From: a virus
IMG/VR virus record: IMGVR_UViG_3300024054_000001
Coordinates: 1 to 51,543 of that record
Strand: one strand, 5' to 3'
DNA: 51,543 bases
The notes under the pieces are model-generated. The model was not told where the DNA came from. It ran no database searches and saw only the letters and a program-made list of their open reading frames with translations. Shown here piece by piece: positions 32,568-41,505 of the stretch (position 1 is the first letter of the stretch; each line of letters starts with the position of its first letter). The position numbers were made by a program, and so were the translations under genes.

Positions 32568-32692
32568 TAGGAGTCACACGGAATTCGTCGACAGCCCGGT
32601 GAGCTCCTCGGCGGCTCGCCCGGACGGGCGATTCCCTGTCGGGCGCTCTCGGGAGACGATCGAACCGTCGGATCACCGATCGGAGAAGAGGG

Positions 32693-33007
32693 ATGGCGAC
32701 GGAGTTCGAAATCGTTCGGGATCATCTGCACTACATCGAGCGATCGCAGCGGCGCCTGGTCACGCTTGCCCTCGTCGCCATGCTTTTGGCGGTCGGAGCG
32801 ATCGCTTGGCACTTTCTCGCGCCGGCAGAGGCCCAGCGGGTGCGCTGGGAATATCGGATCGAGTTCTTCCTCGAAGGCGCGGTGGCGACGGGACTCAACA
32901 CCGCCGGCGAAAGCGGATGGGAAGTCGTCGACGTGCGTCGCGCGCGAACGGGTTCGGGAGAATCCGGCGAGTGGGGCAGCGAAGTCGTATTCAGGCGGCG
33001 CCGGTGA
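32693..33007 (+). CDS. Membrane-anchored DUF4177-like protein
   Basis: This 104-residue protein has one transmembrane segment (residues 22-42, LVTLALVAMLLAVGAIAWHFL) and an outer domain RWEYRIEFFLEGAVATGLNTAGESGWEVVDV. That matches the DUF4177 pattern (aromatic strand, LN-x-x-G-x-x-GWE). A GGAGAAGAGGG ribosome site lies just upstream. It is read to the right inside the immunity region, against the repressor operon, and is probably expressed in lysogens or as a moron. Function is unknown. Confidence 0.62.
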   Translation: MATEFEIVRDHLHYIERSQRRLVTLALVAMLLAVGAIAWHFLAPAEAQRVRWEYRIEFFLEGAVATGLNTAGESGWEVVDVRRARTGSGESGEWGSEVVFRRRR

Positions 33008-33038
33008 GCGTCAGCCGGCGATGCCGCAGGAGAGACGA

Positions 33039-33260
33039 ATGATTTCAGGACACGTGCGATTCATTCTGGCAACGATCTTCGCGACGCTCCTCGCGGTGCT
33101 GTCGTCCGTCCCGGAAGCATCGGCATCCGAGCGGGATGCGTCCGGCGATGGCGGCAGCGAGTCACGTGTCGAGAAGACACGCCGCGTGCGGGTGCGGGGC
33201 TACACCCGGCGCAACGGGACCTACGTTCGGCCGTACACTCGCCGCGTGCGCCGGCGCTGA
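33039..33260 (+). CDS. Small secreted basic protein
   Basis: This 73-residue protein has a clear signal peptide (residues 1-30, HVRFILATIFATLLAVLSSVPEASA) and a very basic tail containing RGYTRRNGTYVRPYTRR. That motif is found near the ends of several bacterial periplasmic proteins. AGGAGA lies 7 nt before the ATG. It follows the DUF4177-like gene and may share its transcript. Role is unknown. Confidence 0.58.
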   Translation: MISGHVRFILATIFATLLAVLSSVPEASASERDASGDGGSESRVEKTRRVRVRGYTRRNGTYVRPYTRRVRRR

Positions 33261-33265
33261 CTTGC

Positions 33266-33838
33266 CTACAGCGCGTCCCTCGGCGCCACGACGAACCTGC
33301 GCGCGTCCGTCAGCGGCACGACGCGGGCGACGTCCTCGCCGCCGTGGCGCGCCCATCGACGTAGCGTGCCGTCGTCGACACCGATCTCACCGCGACGAAC
33401 GACGCGCCCGGACCACACGACGGCGAGTTGCAGATCGAACACCTCGCCGGCGCGCAACGCGACGATGGTCTCAGTCGTGCGGAACACTCGAGCGAGAGCC
33501 GGCAGCCTGAACGGGTGCTCGTAGAACGCACGACGGAACTCGCGCCGCGGGCAGATGATCGCGGCCGCGACCGCGTTGACGAGCTGCTCATCGTGCGGCC
33601 TTGCGACGCCGGCGACGTCGAGCGCCAAGTGCCCCAGTTCATGCGCGCAGCGCCACGAGACGGCCTCGGGTGCGCCGCGCATCGACACGCGCAGGACGTC
33701 GTCGAGCTGCCCCTGGCAGCCGGCGCCGACGCGTCGCGAGAGTCTCAGGCCGAGGCCGGCGGCCAGTTCTGCAGGGTCGTGCGTGTCGAGCCTGGCGATC
33801 GCGCGCAGCTCATCGGCGAGGGAATCGGCGGTGTCCAT
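33266..33838 (-). CDS. ImmA/IrrE-family HELGH metallopeptidase
   Basis: This 190-residue protein carries the zinc motif HELGH at residues 66-70, followed by LALDVAGVARPHDEQLVNAVAAAIICPRREFRRAF, typical of the ImmA/IrrE family. In ICEBs1-type elements ImmA cleaves the phage-like repressor ImmR and triggers induction. A cleavage-prone repressor without its own peptidase is encoded at 34790-35452, so the pairing is likely. I chose ATG 33838; the longer reading adds 23 residues with no ribosome site. A weak TCCACA-N17-TACTCT-N6-ATG can be drawn upstream. The palindrome at 33922 lies about 85 bp upstream. Confidence 0.82.
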   Translation of the reverse strand: MDTADSLADELRAIARLDTHDPAELAAGLGLRLSRRVGAGCQGQLDDVLRVSMRGAPEAVSWRCAHELGHLALDVAGVARPHDEQLVNAVAAAIICPRREFRRAFYEHPFRLPALARVFRTTETIVALRAGEVFDLQLAVVWSGRVVRRGEIGVDDGTLRRWARHGGEDVARVVPLTDARRFVVAPRDAL

Positions 33839-33921
33839 CGCCCGAGAGTACGGACGGACGTGGTCGGTGTGGAGCGCGGGTCGCGGTCCCGGGGTGCGCG
33901 AAAACACCGGGCGGCGAGGGG

Positions 33922-33939
33922 TGTGGATACGTATCCACA
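33922..33939. promoter_or_regulatory. 18-bp perfect palindrome (DnaA-box-like halves)
   Basis: TGTGGATACGTATCCACA is perfectly self-complementary. Each 9-bp half matches the DnaA box TTATCCACA at 8 of 9 bases. It lies in a 146-bp noncoding stretch between the small membrane protein gene and the ImmA gene. It may be an operator for ImmA or a DnaA/replication-related site. Confidence 0.78.
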
Positions 33940-33984
33940 GGCAGAGCGTAGCGCGGGCGAGGGGTTGGGCGGGGACAGGGAATG

Positions 33985-34194
33985 TCAGGGCAATTCGCGA
34001 TGCTTCCGGCGCTGCCTAAGATCGTCAACATCGTGCAGGAAATCCCAACCGATGATCGCCGTTACGAGCAGCGCTCCGACGGCGAGGGTCGAGCCGAACC
34101 ACACAGGCCGAATCCAATGCCGTCCGATGACCATCGCCGAGCTCAGAAGCATGCCGTAGACGAGCACCCACGCTGGCGTTCGAAGGTTCTTCAT
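33985..34194 (-). CDS. Small two-TM membrane protein
   Basis: This 69-residue protein has two hydrophobic segments (PAWVLVYGMLLSSAMVIG and STLAVGALLVTAIIGWDFL). It overlaps the previous gene by 4 nt and is translated after the repressor and a larger membrane protein, so it is likely made in lysogens. A superinfection-exclusion role is possible but not shown. Confidence 0.58.
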   Translation of the reverse strand: MKNLRTPAWVLVYGMLLSSAMVIGRHWIRPVWFGSTLAVGALLVTAIIGWDFLHDVDDLRQRRKHRELP

Positions 34195-34793
34195 GGCTTG
34201 ACTTTCCTGGACTCGATCGTATGCACGTCGGCTTCGTCGCGCAACTCGGCCACTGTTGCAGGGACCGATACCGCCGCTACTCGGACCGCTGCGGGTGAGT
34301 CGCGACGATCCAAGAGCACGCGGACGCGTCGCAGCAAGTCGTCGAGTGAATCGGCCATCACGCGAACGTCTCCGCTCCGGACCAGCGTGCGTAGCGCCGC
34401 CCAAACGAAGGGCAGCGCAGGCCACCAGCCGATCAGCGCGGCGTCGATTCCATGCGCTTTCACCGCCGACGCAAAGAGCCCGAGCAGCGTCGTGAGCGTC
34501 GCTCCTGCGATCGTCACCGATCGTGCCGCGCGCCGTCGGAGGCTGTCTCGGGTCATGGTCATGTCACCGAGCGACGCCGGTAGGAGCGCGCGATCGAGGC
34601 CCTGGAGTCCGTGCGCGTCGAGTTCTTGATGTGCGACGTGGATCGCTGACAGGAAATCCGCGGTCGTGAGCTGATCGCTCCTGGTTGCGAGCGCGTCGAA
34701 AGACTCGGCCGCCGTTCGATATGGGTGTTTGATGCGAGATGCCTCGGAAAGCGCGTCGCGGACAATCTTCGCGGCCTCTTTCTCTGCGCTCAT
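34191..34793 (-). CDS. Membrane protein encoded with the repressor
   Basis: This 200-residue protein has a helical N-terminus (SAEKEAAKIVRDALSEASRIK) and two hydrophobic segments near residues 88-135 (VTIAGATLTTLLGLFASAVKAHG and AALIGWWPALPFVWAAL). A basic/helical C-terminus follows. It overlaps the repressor stop by 4 nt, so it is co-translated with it. Possible superinfection exclusion or lysogen-specific function. No family is recognised. Confidence 0.6.
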   Translation of the reverse strand: MSAEKEAAKIVRDALSEASRIKHPYRTAAESFDALATRSDQLTTADFLSAIHVAHQELDAHGLQGLDRALLPASLGDMTMTRDSLRRRAARSVTIAGATLTTLLGLFASAVKAHGIDAALIGWWPALPFVWAALRTLVRSGDVRVMADSLDDLLRRVRVLLDRRDSPAAVRVAAVSVPATVAELRDEADVHTIESRKVKP

Positions 34794-35452
34794 CGCTTCC
34801 GCCCACCCTTCTTCCTCGCCGCCTCCAGCCTCTTTGCTCCCTCCGCCGGATCCGCGCCCGCTGCCCTCGCCTTCGCCTCGGTCTCGGCGTTCAGCTCGGT
34901 GTCGGCCTGGTCCGCCCGCTCGGTGATCCCGGCCCTGTAGGGCCCGACGGCGACTTGCGCGACCACGTCCCTCGGCGTTGCCTTCCCCGCCCGCCGAACG
35001 GCCCTGGACGCCACGAGGAGATCATGTCCGAGCCGTTCCTGGTCCACACCCTCCCGCGTCAGCCTGGCGACCTCCCGGGCCGCGTCACGTGCGAGGACGA
35101 GGTCGTCGGTCGTGAAGGCCGCTGCGTCCCGTGCGAGGGCTCGAGCGAACGCCAGGGCCACGGCCTGCTCGAGAACCGTCGCGTCCCCGGATGGGGGTTC
35201 GGGGTCGCGGTGGACGACGGTGCCCGCGGGTTCGGGGGTGCCTGGGTCGCCCTTCCCGTCCGCCAGCCACTCGATCGAAACTCCGGTCGCGCGCGCGATC
35301 TTCGTGAGACTGCCGCCCCGCGAGTTGTCGCCGCCACGCTTCAGCATCTTCCCGATGCTGCCCTCGGCCAAGCCGGCTCTCCGACTCAGTTCGCGCTCGG
35401 AGATGTCGAGTCGCGTGAGCAGCACCCGAATGCGGTCCGCAACCGTGCCCAT
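34790..35452 (-). CDS. Phage repressor with N-terminal HTH and no peptidase domain
   Basis: This 220-residue protein starts with an XRE-type HTH (residues 5-62): MGTVADRIRVLLTRLDISERELSRRAGLAEGSIGKMLKRGG, then LTKIARATGVSIEWLADG. The remaining 150 residues are a helical, charged tail with no S24/LexA-like Ser-Lys site. It is therefore not a RecA-autocleaved repressor. The ATG at 35452 is favoured because a PRM-like promoter ends 7 nt upstream; a longer reading to 35548 begins inside the PR operator. Directly divergent from the Cro-like gene. Confidence 0.8.
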   Translation of the reverse strand: MGTVADRIRVLLTRLDISERELSRRAGLAEGSIGKMLKRGGDNSRGGSLTKIARATGVSIEWLADGKGDPGTPEPAGTVVHRDPEPPSGDATVLEQAVALAFARALARDAAAFTTDDLVLARDAAREVARLTREGVDQERLGHDLLVASRAVRRAGKATPRDVVAQVAVGPYRAGITERADQADTELNAETEAKARAAGADPAEGAKRLEAARKKGGRKR

Positions 35453-35488
35453 CGGCGAGACGGTATCGATCCCGCCGACAGCTGTCAC
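35453..35488 (-). promoter_or_regulatory. PRM-like promoter of the repressor, leaderless candidate
   Basis: On the minus strand: GTGACA (35488-35483), 17-nt spacer, TACCGT (35465-35460), 7 nt, then ATG 35452. The spacing is the same as in the two outward promoters (N17 and N7), although the -10 box is weak. It would make a leaderless repressor mRNA, as lambda PRM does. Supported by spacing rather than by strong hexamers. Confidence 0.5.
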
Positions 35489-35510
35489 CAGCGTCCGAGG
35501 CGCAAAGCGG

Positions 35511-35546
35511 TTGACGCCAATTGTCGTCGCGGGTACAAGTGTCGCC
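35511..35546 (+). promoter_or_regulatory. PR-like rightward promoter, leaderless
   Basis: TTGACG (35511-35516), 17-nt spacer, TACAAG (35534-35539), 7 nt TGTCGCC, then ATG at 35547. The 17-base string from GTACAAG to the ATG is identical to the leftward promoter (32545-32529). An imperfect operator (one half-site GTACAAG, one weak TTGT-containing half) overlaps the spacer and -10. Confidence 0.82.
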
Positions 35547-35846
35547 ATGAATTCATCCCTCGGTTCGCGTCTGGCCCGGTTGCGGGACCTCGCAGGCGTA
35601 TCCCAGCGAGCCCTCGGATCGGCCGCCGGTCTCGATCCGAGCCACGTGCGTCTGATCGAGACAGGTGCGCGTGAAAACCTCCACCCCGACACGATCGCCT
35701 CGCTCGCAAGCGCCCTTGGCGTGACGACGGACTGGCTGATCCTCGGGACGGGGCCCGAGCCGACGGTGGAGCAGGTGCGGGCAGCGGTTGCGGCCGCGCG
35801 CGAGCGCCTGGCAGCGGCGCCAAAGGTCACCGGGACGGAGGGCTGA
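35547..35846 (+). CDS. Cro-like XRE-family regulator
   Basis: This 99-residue protein has an HTH domain from residue 5: LGSRLARLRDLAGVSQRALGSAAGLDPSHVRLIETGARENLHPDTIASLASALGVTTDWLILG. This is the XRE/Cro pattern. It is the first gene after the PR-like promoter and starts at the transcript's first codon. It is divergent from the repressor gene, as Cro is. The N-terminus reads MNSSLGS because the longer upstream ORF is not translated from this message. Confidence 0.8.
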   Translation: MNSSLGSRLARLRDLAGVSQRALGSAAGLDPSHVRLIETGARENLHPDTIASLASALGVTTDWLILGTGPEPTVEQVRAAVAAARERLAAAPKVTGTEG

Positions 35847-35849
35847 TCG

Positions 35850-36068
35850 GTGGACGACGACGTCGCCACGATCCGGCGTGACGGGCACCTCACGCACTGC
35901 ACGGTGCTCGAGCAGCCGCCGTTCGGCGACCGCGTCGTCGTCGACCACTGCGGCGTGCGGCGCGTGTTCAAGCGCTCGCAGCGCTGGGTCGACCTCGACG
36001 GCTTCGAGCTGCTCGCACCACACACGACGACGGTCGGCACCGACGCAACGCGCAGGGAGGGCCAATGA
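35850..36068 (+). CDS. Small early protein
   Basis: This 72-residue protein starts with GTG at 35850, 3 nt after the Cro-like stop. It is small and mixed (MDDDVATIRRDGHLTHCTVLEQPPFGDRVVVDHCG), with two Cys/His positions that do not form a clear zinc motif. It overlaps the next gene by 4 nt. Confidence 0.52.
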   Translation: MDDDVATIRRDGHLTHCTVLEQPPFGDRVVVDHCGVRRVFKRSQRWVDLDGFELLAPHTTTVGTDATRREGQ

Positions 36069-36544
36069 GCGACGGAGAACGCACTGCACGCCGGAGCAGC
36101 CGGCGAGACGCCGCGAAGGCCGCGGCCGCGCGCGCATTCGATCGCACGATCCGGGGGCGTGACTTGACGAACGACGCCGCCGGCGAGGTCCTGGGCGTGA
36201 ACGCCACGCGGGCGCGCCGGTTGCGTTCGGACGATCGAGACGACCTCGACGTTTCCCCCGGCACGCACGACCTGCTGCTCGTCGATCGAGAGACCTACGA
36301 GCGCTGGCTGCTCGAGCTGGGACTCGCGCGCGAGTCGATGCACGCGCCGGCGGCGCTCGAGAAGCTCGAGCCGCAGCTCGCTCGCGCGCTGCAGCGATGT
36401 GCTCGCGTGTCGCTGCGCGGCGCGGAGGCCCTCGAGGACGGCGTCGTCACACCCGACGAGATCCCGACGCTGCTCGAGGACGCGAAGGCCCAGTTGATCG
36501 AGTTGGGCCGGCTGGTCGAGGCGCTGCAGCGGAGGATGCGATGA
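36065..36544 (+). CDS. Small early protein
   Basis: This 159-residue protein is mainly helical. The N-terminal half is basic (ARRSSRRDAAKAAAARAFD) and the C-terminus is long helices (TLLEDAKAQLIELGRLVEALQRRM). No family is recognised. It overlaps neighbours by 4 nt. Confidence 0.52.
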   Translation: MSDGERTARRSSRRDAAKAAAARAFDRTIRGRDLTNDAAGEVLGVNATRARRLRSDDRDDLDVSPGTHDLLLVDRETYERWLLELGLARESMHAPAALEKLEPQLARALQRCARVSLRGAEALEDGVVTPDEIPTLLEDAKAQLIELGRLVEALQRRMR

Positions 36545-37212
36545 TCGATCCGGCCGCCTACGTCGTCTGCGAACTCGACGGCAGCATAGTGCACACGACG
36601 ACCGACAGCGAGGACGCCACGCGCGTGCTCTCGCGCGATCCCGCACGCAGGTGCGTCGTGCGCAACGGCGCTGTGCTGCGCTGGGGCGCCGACATCAAGC
36701 CAGGGGAACGCACGAGCGCGGAGGCTTTCCTGCGCCGCGCAAGGCTGATCACAGGCCGAGCGTCCACGTCACCTGAGGAGACCCGTGCTCGCATCGCGCA
36801 TAGCGACGCGAAGCCCGACAACGTCACGCCGGCGCCGCCGGCCGAGGAGGACAACTTGCCATCGACGAACATCTCGCACGAGACCTGCCGGTTCGAAGGC
36901 TGCACATCCGAGATCGGGATGATCCGCTCGGACACTCGCAAGGAGTGGCAGGTCTTCTGTCGCAAGCATCGCAGCACGATGCGCAACCTCGAGCGTAACC
37001 GTTCGACGGCGGTGAAGACAAAGACCACGAGCAAGGCTCCGAAGCCGAAGCCTGCGTCGAAGCAGGCGACGCCGACGAAGCCAAAGAAGCCCACGCAGCG
37101 CGAGCCTCGCGTGGTCGACATCTTCGACGAGATGCGTCGCTGCGTCGCCGTGGTCGACCAGCTCGGCGGCATCGAGAAGGCGGAACAGCTTGCGTCGGTG
37201 ATCGGCCGATGA
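36541..37212 (+). CDS. Early protein with a zinc-finger-like Cys/His cluster
   Basis: This 223-residue protein has a small N-terminal domain, a central C-x4-C...C-x2-H cluster (CRFEGCTSEIG...WQVFCRKH, about residues 116-146), and a long Lys/Pro/Thr linker (TKTTSKAPKPKPASKQATPT). Its C-terminal helix (FDEMRRCVAVVDQLGGIEKAEQLAS) may bind a partner. A role in nucleic acid binding is plausible. No family is certain. Confidence 0.55.
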   Translation: MIDPAAYVVCELDGSIVHTTTDSEDATRVLSRDPARRCVVRNGAVLRWGADIKPGERTSAEAFLRRARLITGRASTSPEETRARIAHSDAKPDNVTPAPPAEEDNLPSTNISHETCRFEGCTSEIGMIRSDTRKEWQVFCRKHRSTMRNLERNRSTAVKTKTTSKAPKPKPASKQATPTKPKKPTQREPRVVDIFDEMRRCVAVVDQLGGIEKAEQLASVIGR

Positions 37213-37451
37213 CCGACGTCGCTCGCATGCCGGTGCGGCTGCGCGTCGTTCCCGACGCTGCACGCCCACGTGTGTCGCTCGCCGGCGGGCACGTGATCGT
37301 CTGCTACCGGCGTAACGTCGACCTCTCGCCGGCGCAGTGCAGGACCCATCGCTGGGCGGAATTGCGCGCCCCGGGCCTCTGCTGGCGCTGCCCCATCGGT
37401 CTCGAGCTTCAACGGCGGGACCGTGTTCCGACACCCGGAGGTGCCTCATGA
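37209..37451 (+). CDS. Small early protein
   Basis: The 80-residue product is basic in its middle and contains three Cys and one His in a loose order (QCRTH...CWRCP), possibly a partial zinc site. It overlaps neighbours by 4 nt. No family is recognised. Confidence 0.5.
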   Translation: MTDVARMPVRLRVVPDAARPRVSLAGGHVIVCYRRNVDLSPAQCRTHRWAELRAPGLCWRCPIGLELQRRDRVPTPGGAS

Positions 37452-37806
37452 TCGACCCCGTTTCTCTCGGAGCCCATCGCGATGTTCGTCGGCTCTCGCC
37501 GGCGGGCAAGCGCGTCTACCGCACCCTACTGCTGCGCGCGGGGCACCAGGTGCCCGCGAAGAGCGAGCTACGGCAACTTCCCGATCTCGAGCGCGGGCTC
37601 GAGGAACTGCTCCGCGTCGGACTCGTCGTCGCCTGGGCTGACGGTTCGTTCGAGGCCATCGGGCCCGACGAACGCGACGACGCGTCGCTGTTCGCGTTGT
37701 CGGCCGACGAGGTCGCGCGACGTGATCGGCGATCGAAGGGCTGGCTGGTCGGCCAGGTGCGCGAGATCGACCGCGAGATCGCGGCGAGGAAAGCGGGCGC
37801 GGCCGC

Positions 37807-37810
<4 letters not shown>
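37448..37810 (+). CDS. Small early protein, winged-helix-like
   Basis: This 120-residue protein (VSLGAHRDVRRLSPAGKRVYRTLLLRAGHQVPAKSELRQLPDLERGLEELLRVGLVV) reads like a small winged-helix domain. A basic helical tail follows. It directly precedes the replication gene and overlaps it by 4 nt. A DNA-binding or replication-helper role is inference. Confidence 0.55.
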
Positions 37811-38899
<1,089 letters not shown>

Positions 38900-38913
<14 letters not shown>

Positions 38914-40345
38914 GAACCACACGCCCGAGCACATCGAGCAGGCCATCCTCGGCGGTCTCATCGCGGGCATGCGCGATGGTCACGGCGTGCGAACGTTCGA
39001 CCTGGTGCACGGCATCCTCCGCGCAGAGGACTTCGCCGGCGCAGGGCACAGGCAGATCTTCGAAGCGTGTGAACGGATCAATCTTCGCGGCCTCGATGCA
39101 TCGCTGTTTGCGGTCGCGCACGAGTTGCGCGAGATGCAACTCCTGAATGTCGTAGGCGGCGAACCGAAACTGCAGCAGCTCATCGATTGCTGGCTGACGA
39201 ACGAACGCATCGAACTGCACGCATACGCGTTGCGCCGCGGCGCGCGAGCACGTCGGATCATCGCCGACTGCGAACGCGTCGCGCGGCTTGGTCGAGCGCC
39301 GGTCTCGACCGAGGACTTTCTCTCGCGTGCGTCCCAAGTCCTCGCGGACGCGCTGCACGAGGACGCGAGCGAGGCCCGCAGCCAGGCCGTCGGCGAGGGC
39401 ATTCACGACGTCGTGGTCGAGGCCGACCAGGGCATCAAGCGCGAACCGCTCAAGTGCGGAATCGAGGCGGTCGACAAACTCGCCGTGTTGAACTCGAACG
39501 CCTTCGTGGTTCTCGGTGCGCGCCCCAGTGTCGGCAAGACTGCGCTCGGCACGCAGATCGGCGTGTGTGTCGCCGCGATGAACCCAAACGCGCCCGTGCT
39601 GCTGCTCTCGCTCGAGATGCCATCGGCGGATATCTGGTCGCGACTTGCGTCTGCGGGAACGCGAATTCCCCACTCGCGAGTCCGCCATCGAGATCTCTCT
39701 CGGCAAGAGATCGAACAGGTGCGGCGCGTCGCCGAGGAGATGCGCTCCGTTCCGTTCCATTGCTACAGCGCTGGCGAAGGACGTCGACCACCGAGAATCG
39801 ATGAGATCGTCGCGTTCGCGCGTGCGTTCAAGCGACGGCAACGCGGGCTCGGAATGCTGATCGTCGACTACCTGCAAATCGTTCGCGGAGGTCGCGGCGA
39901 GTCGATGGAGAACCGGATCGCCGACATCTCGGCGACGCTGAAGTTGCTCGCGAACGAACTCAACTGCTGCGTGCTCGCGTTGTCGCAGCTCAATCGCGAC
40001 AACGAACGAGAGGGTCGCCGACCTACGGCCGCCGATCTTCGGTACTCGGGCGCGATCGAACAGGACGCCGACGCGATCGCGCTCCTGCATCGACCGGCAC
40101 AAGTGCCGCAGAGTCTATCGACAGACTCCCGAACGGATCACGAGGGCGTCGTGATCGAGCTGCTCGTGGTGAAGAACCGTCACGGTTCTCGAGGAAGGTC
40201 GGCGTTGTTCTTCCGCGAGGCGATCACTCACTTCGACGAGGCGCCCGCGGACATCAAGCCGATGAACGCCAAGAGCCCGCGGTACGGCGGCGGGCGGAAC
40301 GTTCCTGCGTCGCACGAGGAATCCGATGGAGAGCGGGCCGAATGA
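38900..40345 (+). CDS. dnaB: Replicative DnaB-type helicase
   Basis: This 481-residue protein has the DnaB layout. The N-terminal domain contains EHIEQAILGGLIAG, then FAGAGHRQIFEACERI and LNVVGGEPKLQQLI. Walker A is GARPSVGKT at residues 206-214, LLLSLEMPSADIWSRL is motif 1a/H1 region, and LIVDYLQIV is Walker B. SQLNRDNEREGRRPTAADLRYSGAIEQDADAI is the H4 region. GGAG precedes the ATG at 38900. It unwinds DNA at the replication fork, presumably loaded by the preceding protein. Confidence 0.92.
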
Positions 40346-40863
40346 GTCGACGCCCAATGCACGTGCGCGACCTGCCGCCTGGCGCGACGTTCGACGAACG
40401 CGGCCGACTCATCGCTCCGAAGGCGTCGCGCGCTGCCGCGACTCCGCGTGCTCCACGCCGGGCGAGCATCACGATTGTGCCGATCGAGCAGGGCGTACGC
40501 ATCGAAGGCCTGGGACTGCGCACGCTGGCGAACGCTCGGTTGCACCACTTCGTGCGCGCGCGCTACGTCCAACGGACGCGCACCGCAGTGCTCGCGGCGC
40601 TCAACGGTCGGACGCCGCCGCAGCTACCGTGCGTGATCGTGATCACGCGGCGAGACCCCGGGCGCGTCGACGACGACAACGCCACGAACGCCGCGAAGGG
40701 CGTGCGCGACCAGGTCGCGAAGTGGCTCGGCGTCGACGACGGCGATCCGCGGGTGGTCTGGCACGTGCGCACGGATCGAGGTCCACGCGCGGTGACGATC
40801 GAGTGGGTGTCGCAGACCGCACGCGAGGAGGGCGTCGACGATGGAGGACCTGGACACGGGTGA
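40342..40863 (+). CDS. rusA: RusA-like Holliday junction resolvase
   Basis: This 173-residue protein has the RusA signature in its second half: VIVITRRDPGRVDDDNATNAAKGVRDQVAKWLG, where Asp110-Asp112 and Asn113 form the metal site. VDDGDPRVVWHV-like strands follow. The first 45 residues are an additional basic segment. It resolves branched recombination intermediates. It overlaps the helicase stop by 4 nt. Confidence 0.8.
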   Translation: MSRRPMHVRDLPPGATFDERGRLIAPKASRAAATPRAPRRASITIVPIEQGVRIEGLGLRTLANARLHHFVRARYVQRTRTAVLAALNGRTPPQLPCVIVITRRDPGRVDDDNATNAAKGVRDQVAKWLGVDDGDPRVVWHVRTDRGPRAVTIEWVSQTAREEGVDDGGPGHG

Positions 40864-41434
40864 CGACGCGATCCGCGTCGCGGCGTTCGTGAAGGACGCG
40901 CTGCAGCTCGCGCGCTGGGATGCGCGACGAACGCGCATTGTCTCGGCGCTCGAGGGCTTCACGTCGCCGTCGGGCGCGATCGTCGAGATGGCGCGTGTGG
41001 GCGTACGCGGCTCGGGCAACCGGGGCTCGAAGGGCACCGGACGTGCTGGAGGCCCGACCGATCGGATCGACGTTGCGGTCGACGCGCTCGATGATCTGCC
41101 GAACGCTCCCGAGTGCTTCGCGGTGTACCTGCGCTGCTCGACGCGCACGCGCGCACTCGCCGATTGGATCGGCGCCGCGACAGACGGTCCACGAGCCAGC
41201 TACGAGGTGCGCTGCGACAATCGGAAGGTCACCGACGTCGCCTTCGAGGCGTACGTGGGCCTGCACTGGGGACCCGACGCCGATCGGTTGCGATGGCAGC
41301 GCAAGATCGCCGCGGGTGATTCACGCCCCGCGCTCGAGGCCGCGCATCGCCGGGGCGTCGAGATTCTCATCCGGGCAGCGCGAGAATGGCTGAGAGTTCC
41401 AGGCGATCACGAGAATCTCGCAGCGCCGCATTGA
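40841..41434 (+). CDS. Early-to-late boundary protein of unknown function
   Basis: This 197-residue protein overlaps the rusA end by 23 nt. It contains a Gly-rich basic patch (GSGNRGSKGTGRAGG), helical VDALDDLPNAPECFAVYLRCS and a C-terminal helix (RRGVEILIRAAREWL). The position just before packaging genes is one where late-gene regulators occur, but I see no motif that supports this. Confidence 0.52.
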   Translation: MEDLDTGDDAIRVAAFVKDALQLARWDARRTRIVSALEGFTSPSGAIVEMARVGVRGSGNRGSKGTGRAGGPTDRIDVAVDALDDLPNAPECFAVYLRCSTRTRALADWIGAATDGPRASYEVRCDNRKVTDVAFEAYVGLHWGPDADRLRWQRKIAAGDSRPALEAAHRRGVEILIRAAREWLRVPGDHENLAAPH

Positions 41435-41505
41435 CAGATGAATTGGGCCACGGCAGTCTCAGTTGCGGCTGGGCGATCTATGCCCACAGACGACCAGCCC
41501 ACGCG

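Noticed and set aside
34790-36646. Single 618-codon minus-strand reading that includes the repressor
   Set aside because: The part above 35452 runs through both promoters and opposite the Cro-like and next genes. The repressor has its own start.
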